A stretch of DNA of 17,462 nucleotides from an uncultured Eubacteriales bacterium (GTDB lineage Bacteria; Bacillota; Clostridia; Oscillospirales; CAG-382): positions 1 to 17,462 of the forward strand of contig CAKSCN010000032.1 in NCBI GenBank assembly GCA_934444485.1, given 5' to 3'. The notes beneath the pieces were generated by a model. The model did no database searches, was not told the origin of the DNA, and was given only the letters and a program-made list of their open reading frames with translations. A program made the translations under genes and the position numbers. Below are positions 15,205 to 17,462 of this stretch, one piece after another. Each line of letters starts with the position of its first letter. Positions within the stretch are counted from its first letter, which is position 1.

Positions 15205-15760
15205 GCGAGGGGTTACGAGGGCTTACGAGGGGTGTACGATGGTGTTCTTTCTTGAAAGAAAGAACCAAAGAACTTTATCGATTTCAAGGCTATCGCCTTG
15301 AAATGAAAAGTCTTTTGTATAGTTTGGAGAAATACCGCACGACATCGTCAACGACTCCGTCGTGAAATGGGCAAGACTCATCTTATCCGAGGTCGGAGCG
15401 TTTAAGCTCGGCAACGCCTCGCTCAAAGGGAACATTGGCATCAGGCTCTGTTGGGAATGTATCCGAACTTCTCCCGTTCGCAAATGAAACGCCTCGCAAA
15501 GCTCGACAATTTCATTTTTGCGAAGATGAGTTTCTTAGGTGTGTGCGTAATTTAAAATGCGTATTCTCTCGATGAAACTTTGTAGGGACACACAGGATGC
15601 GAGCATCTGTGTAGATTGCTCGTTCCGCATGAACCGCACGCACGGTTATGTATATCGCACCGTAGAAATGCGGCAAACGATAAGCACCACATAATAAATG
15701 AAGAAAAGCGCAGCTTTTCAACGTCAATTATGCATTATGAATTATGAATTATGAATTCTG
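15205..15760. repeat. Hairpin-rich intergenic repeat, copy B (inverted relative to copy A)
   Basis: This copy carries the same blocks as 2676-3363 in opposite orientation, with a different middle section. Hairpins: 15244-15265 (10 bp), 15282-15303 (9 bp), about 15479-15523 (long arms CGCAAA...TTTGCG with a bulge), 15590-15612 (about 10 bp with one bulge) and 15703-15719 (7 bp). It begins with short direct units of the form CTTACGAGGGG and ends in repeated ATTATGAATT. No coding frame is supported. It separates the P-loop ATPase gene from the ferredoxin gene. Confidence 0.85.
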
Positions 15761-15787
15761 CCTTTCTTTTCCGTCACCGCACAGCCT

Positions 15788-15875
15788 CAACTCCGCACCA
15801 CACAATCAATGAAGAAAAGCGAAGCTTTTCAACCACAATTTTCAATTCTCCATTCTCAATTTTCAATTATTATTT
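15788..15875. repeat. Partial third copy (C) of the repeat end
   Basis: GCACCACA, then GAAGAAAAGC-GAA-GCTTTTCAA (7-bp stem, 15814-15830), then an A/T-rich CAATTTTCAATT tract. It matches the distal end of copy B in the same direction. The ferredoxin ribosome site follows directly, so any promoter for the ferredoxin-oxidoreductase genes must lie in or beside this repeat; I see no convincing one. Confidence 0.7.
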
Positions 15876-15894
15876 AGTCGAAAGGATGAACAAA

Positions 15895-16098
15895 ATGGCA
15901 AAGGCAACATTCAACGAATCCCTCTGCAAGGGCTGCGGACTCTGCACGACAGTCTGTCCGAAGAAGATAGTCGCTCTTAAAGAGACGCTCAACGCAAAGG
16001 GTTATCACCCGGCAGGACTCACGGACGAATCGAAATGCATAGGCTGCGCTTTCTGCGCAACCATGTGTCCCGACTGCGTCATTACGGTTGAAAAATAA
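15895..16098 (+). CDS. 2x[4Fe-4S] ferredoxin-type delta subunit of 2-oxoacid:ferredoxin oxidoreductase
   Basis: A 67-residue polyferredoxin-type electron carrier. It has two perfect C-x2-C-x2-C-x3-C-P motifs: Cys11/14/17/21 in CKGCGLCTTVCP and Cys48/51/54/58 in CIGCAFCATMCP. This length and the AKGYHPAGL linker are typical of the delta subunit that precedes the alpha subunit in VOR/KOR gene sets. It would pass electrons between the TPP-containing core and ferredoxin. ATG 15895 is chosen over ATG 15886 because AAAGGA then has an 8-nt spacing. The alpha gene starts 31 nt after its stop. Confidence 0.92.
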   Translation: MAKATFNESLCKGCGLCTTVCPKKIVALKETLNAKGYHPAGLTDESKCIGCAFCATMCPDCVITVEK

Positions 16099-16129
16099 TG
16101 TCCCGCGACAATAGAAAGGAATGAATATA

Positions 16130-17194
16130 ATGAGCGAAAAGGTACTTATGAAAGGCAACGAAGCCATGGCGGAAGCGGCTATCATGGCAGGCTGTCACCA
16201 CTACTTCGGCTATCCCATCACTCCGCAGACCGAGGTCGCGGCATATATGTCAAAGAGACTCCCCAAGATTGAGGGCGGCGTATTTTTGCAGGCCGAAAGC
16301 GAAATTGCCGCAATAAACATGGTTATCGGCGTTTCGTCCACGGGAAAAAGAGTCATGACCTCGTCGTCAAGTCCCGGAATATCCCTTAAGAGCGAGGGTA
16401 TCTCCTACCTTGCCGGCTGCGACCTCCCGGCACTCGTCGTAAACGTACAGAGAGGCGGTCCGGGTCTCGGCGGTATTCAGCCGTCACAGTCGGATTACTT
16501 CCAGGCGACAAGAGGCGGCGGTCACGGCGACTACCACATGATAGTCCTTGCGCCGGCGTCGGTTCAGGAAATGGCAAGCCTCGTGTTCAAGGGCTTCGAC
16601 CTTGCGGACAAGTACAGAATGACCTCTATGATTCTTGCCGACGGCACCATGGGTCAGATGATGGAGCCTGTAAGTCTCGATATGGGCGAGGTCACAAAGT
16701 ACGACAAGCCGTGGGCACTCACCGGCACAAAGTGCGAAAGAAAGCCGAATATCGTAAACTCCCTCTTCTTAAAGCCCGAGGAGCTCGAGGTTTTCAACGA
16801 CAACCGATTCAAGAAGTACGAGGTCGTCGAGAAGAACGAGGTTATGTACGAGGAATACAAGACCGAGGACGCAGACATCTGCATCGTTGCGTTCGGAGTT
16901 GCGGCAAGAGTATCGCAGAATGCGGTTGACGAAGCGAGAAAGCGCAGCATAAAGGTCGGAATGATCCGTCCGATTACTCTTTGGCCGTTCCCGAAAGAGG
17001 TGCTTCTCAAAACGGCGGACAAGGTCAAGGCGTTCATCTCGGTCGAGCTTAACAAGGGTCAGATGATCGAAGACGTCGAGCTTGCGACACGCTGCAGGAA
17101 GCCCGTTCTCTTCTGCGGAAGAAGCGGCGGCATGATCCCGACCGTCGAGAACGTACTCGACGCCATAGCTGAAGCCGATAAAATAGGAGGTTGA
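16130..17194 (+). CDS. vorB: 2-oxoacid:ferredoxin oxidoreductase alpha subunit, VorB/KorA type
   Basis: A 354-residue alpha subunit (pyrimidine-binding plus transketolase-C-like domains) of a CoA-acylating 2-oxoacid:ferredoxin oxidoreductase. The enzyme interconverts a 2-oxoacid + CoA with acyl-CoA + CO2 and reduced ferredoxin. Diagnostic stretches are MKGNEAMAEAAIMAGC (7-22), the FGYPITPQTEVAAYM substrate loop and ESEIAAINMVIG. VNVQRGGPGLGGIQPSQSD is followed by a TRGGGHGDYHMIVLAP segment. The C-terminal domain includes RVSQNAVDEAR and GMIRPITLWPFP. ATG 16130 is chosen over ATG 16121 because AAAGGA is 9 nt upstream of the former and abuts the latter. Whether the substrate is branched-chain (Vor) or 2-oxoglutarate (Kor) cannot be proved from sequence; the nearby aminotransferase favours branched-chain. 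Confidence 0.9.
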   Translation: MSEKVLMKGNEAMAEAAIMAGCHHYFGYPITPQTEVAAYMSKRLPKIEGGVFLQAESEIAAINMVIGVSSTGKRVMTSSSSPGISLKSEGISYLAGCDLPALVVNVQRGGPGLGGIQPSQSDYFQATRGGGHGDYHMIVLAPASVQEMASLVFKGFDLADKYRMTSMILADGTMGQMMEPVSLDMGEVTKYDKPWALTGTKCERKPNIVNSLFLKPEELEVFNDNRFKKYEVVEKNEVMYEEYKTEDADICIVAFGVAARVSQNAVDEARKRSIKVGMIRPITLWPFPKEVLLKTADKVKAFISVELNKGQMIEDVELATRCRKPVLFCGRSGGMIPTVENVLDAIAEADKIGG

Positions 17195-17199
17195 GAAGT

Positions 17200-17462
17200 A
17201 TGACAGTATTTGAAAAGCCCAAGGCTCTTACCGACGCACCGCTCCACTACTGTCCCGGATGTACGCACGGTATCATTCACAGACTCGTCGCCGAAGCGAT
17301 AGACGAACTCGGCATTGAGGGAAGAACGATAGGCGTCGCCTCGGTAGGCTGTTCGGTGTTCGCATATAATTACTTCAACGTTGACCTGGTTCAGGCGGCT
17401 CACGGACGTGCTCCGGCAGTCGCAACGGGCGTAAAGCGTTCGGATTCCGACAACATCGTTTT
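17200..17462 (+). CDS. 2-oxoacid:ferredoxin oxidoreductase beta (TPP-binding) subunit, 5' part
   Basis: The gene runs off the right edge; 87 complete codons are visible. The start of the TPP-binding beta subunit is clear from HYCPGCTHGIIHRL, which has the family's CPGC-x-HG motif, then VASVGCSVFAYNYFNVD and AHGRAPAVATGVKR, the segment before the TPP/Mg site. ATG 17200 is preceded by AGGAGG, which overlaps the end of the alpha gene, and lies 5 nt after its stop, so the two are co-transcribed. The GDGD Mg-binding motif would lie outside the window. A gamma subunit gene is expected further right. Confidence 0.92.
   Translation, partial: MTVFEKPKALTDAPLHYCPGCTHGIIHRLVAEAIDELGIEGRTIGVASVGCSVFAYNYFNVDLVQAAHGRAPAVATGVKRSDSDNIV

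Overview
The window looks like chromosomal DNA of an anaerobic Clostridia member (Firmicutes), probably an uncultured gut or rumen Oscillospirales/Eubacteriales-type organism. The evidence is the hrcA-grpE-dnaK heat-shock order under a perfect CIRCE operator, strong GGAGG ribosome sites, consensus SigA-type promoters, ferredoxin-linked 2-oxoacid metabolism, and hairpin-rich intergenic repeats. The taxon is inferred from gene content only.

Layout. (1) 1-2604, minus strand: hrcA, grpE and the 5' part of dnaK, with a SigA promoter and CIRCE in front of hrcA and a probable second promoter in front of dnaK. The dnaK frame carries a TGA at codon 56, where DnaK normally has a conserved Arg. (2) 2676-3363: about 690 bp of non-coding, hairpin-rich repeat (copy A). 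(3) 3399-4500, plus: a ROK-family sugar kinase with a perfect-consensus promoter and a hairpin terminator. (4) 4522-8728, minus: a compact three-gene flavoenzyme cluster (old-yellow-enzyme reductase with an Fe-S motif, short-chain dehydrogenase, FAD-dependent fumarate-reductase-like protein), with codon choice unlike its neighbours. (5) 9016-9462, plus: a strong promoter, a 100-residue predicted membrane protein and two hairpins. (6) 9501-15199, plus: four closely packed genes. These are a LeuA-like protein that has lost its metal ligands but kept the LeuA regulatory domain, a TIM-barrel isomerase fused to an acyl-CoA synthetase, a branched-chain aminotransferase, and a P-loop ATPase. (7) 15205-15875: the same repeat family in inverted orientation (copy B) plus a partial copy C. 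(8) 15895-17462, plus: a 2x[4Fe-4S] ferredoxin subunit, the VorB-type alpha subunit and the 5' part of the TPP-binding beta subunit of a 2-oxoacid:ferredoxin oxidoreductase.

How the genes may work together. Regions 6 and 8 fit the interconversion of branched-chain amino acids, 2-oxoacids, acyl-CoAs and free acids: the aminotransferase links amino acid and 2-oxoacid, the ferredoxin oxidoreductase links 2-oxoacid and acyl-CoA, and the acyl-CoA synthetase links acyl-CoA and free acid. The LeuA-like protein could act as a leucine sensor. It may be a pseudoenzyme, because every metal-binding position I could align is substituted. This LeuA-like protein plus the isomerase-ligase fusion is the best candidate here for an undescribed system. 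The role of the TIM-barrel domain is unknown, and the pathway is inference.
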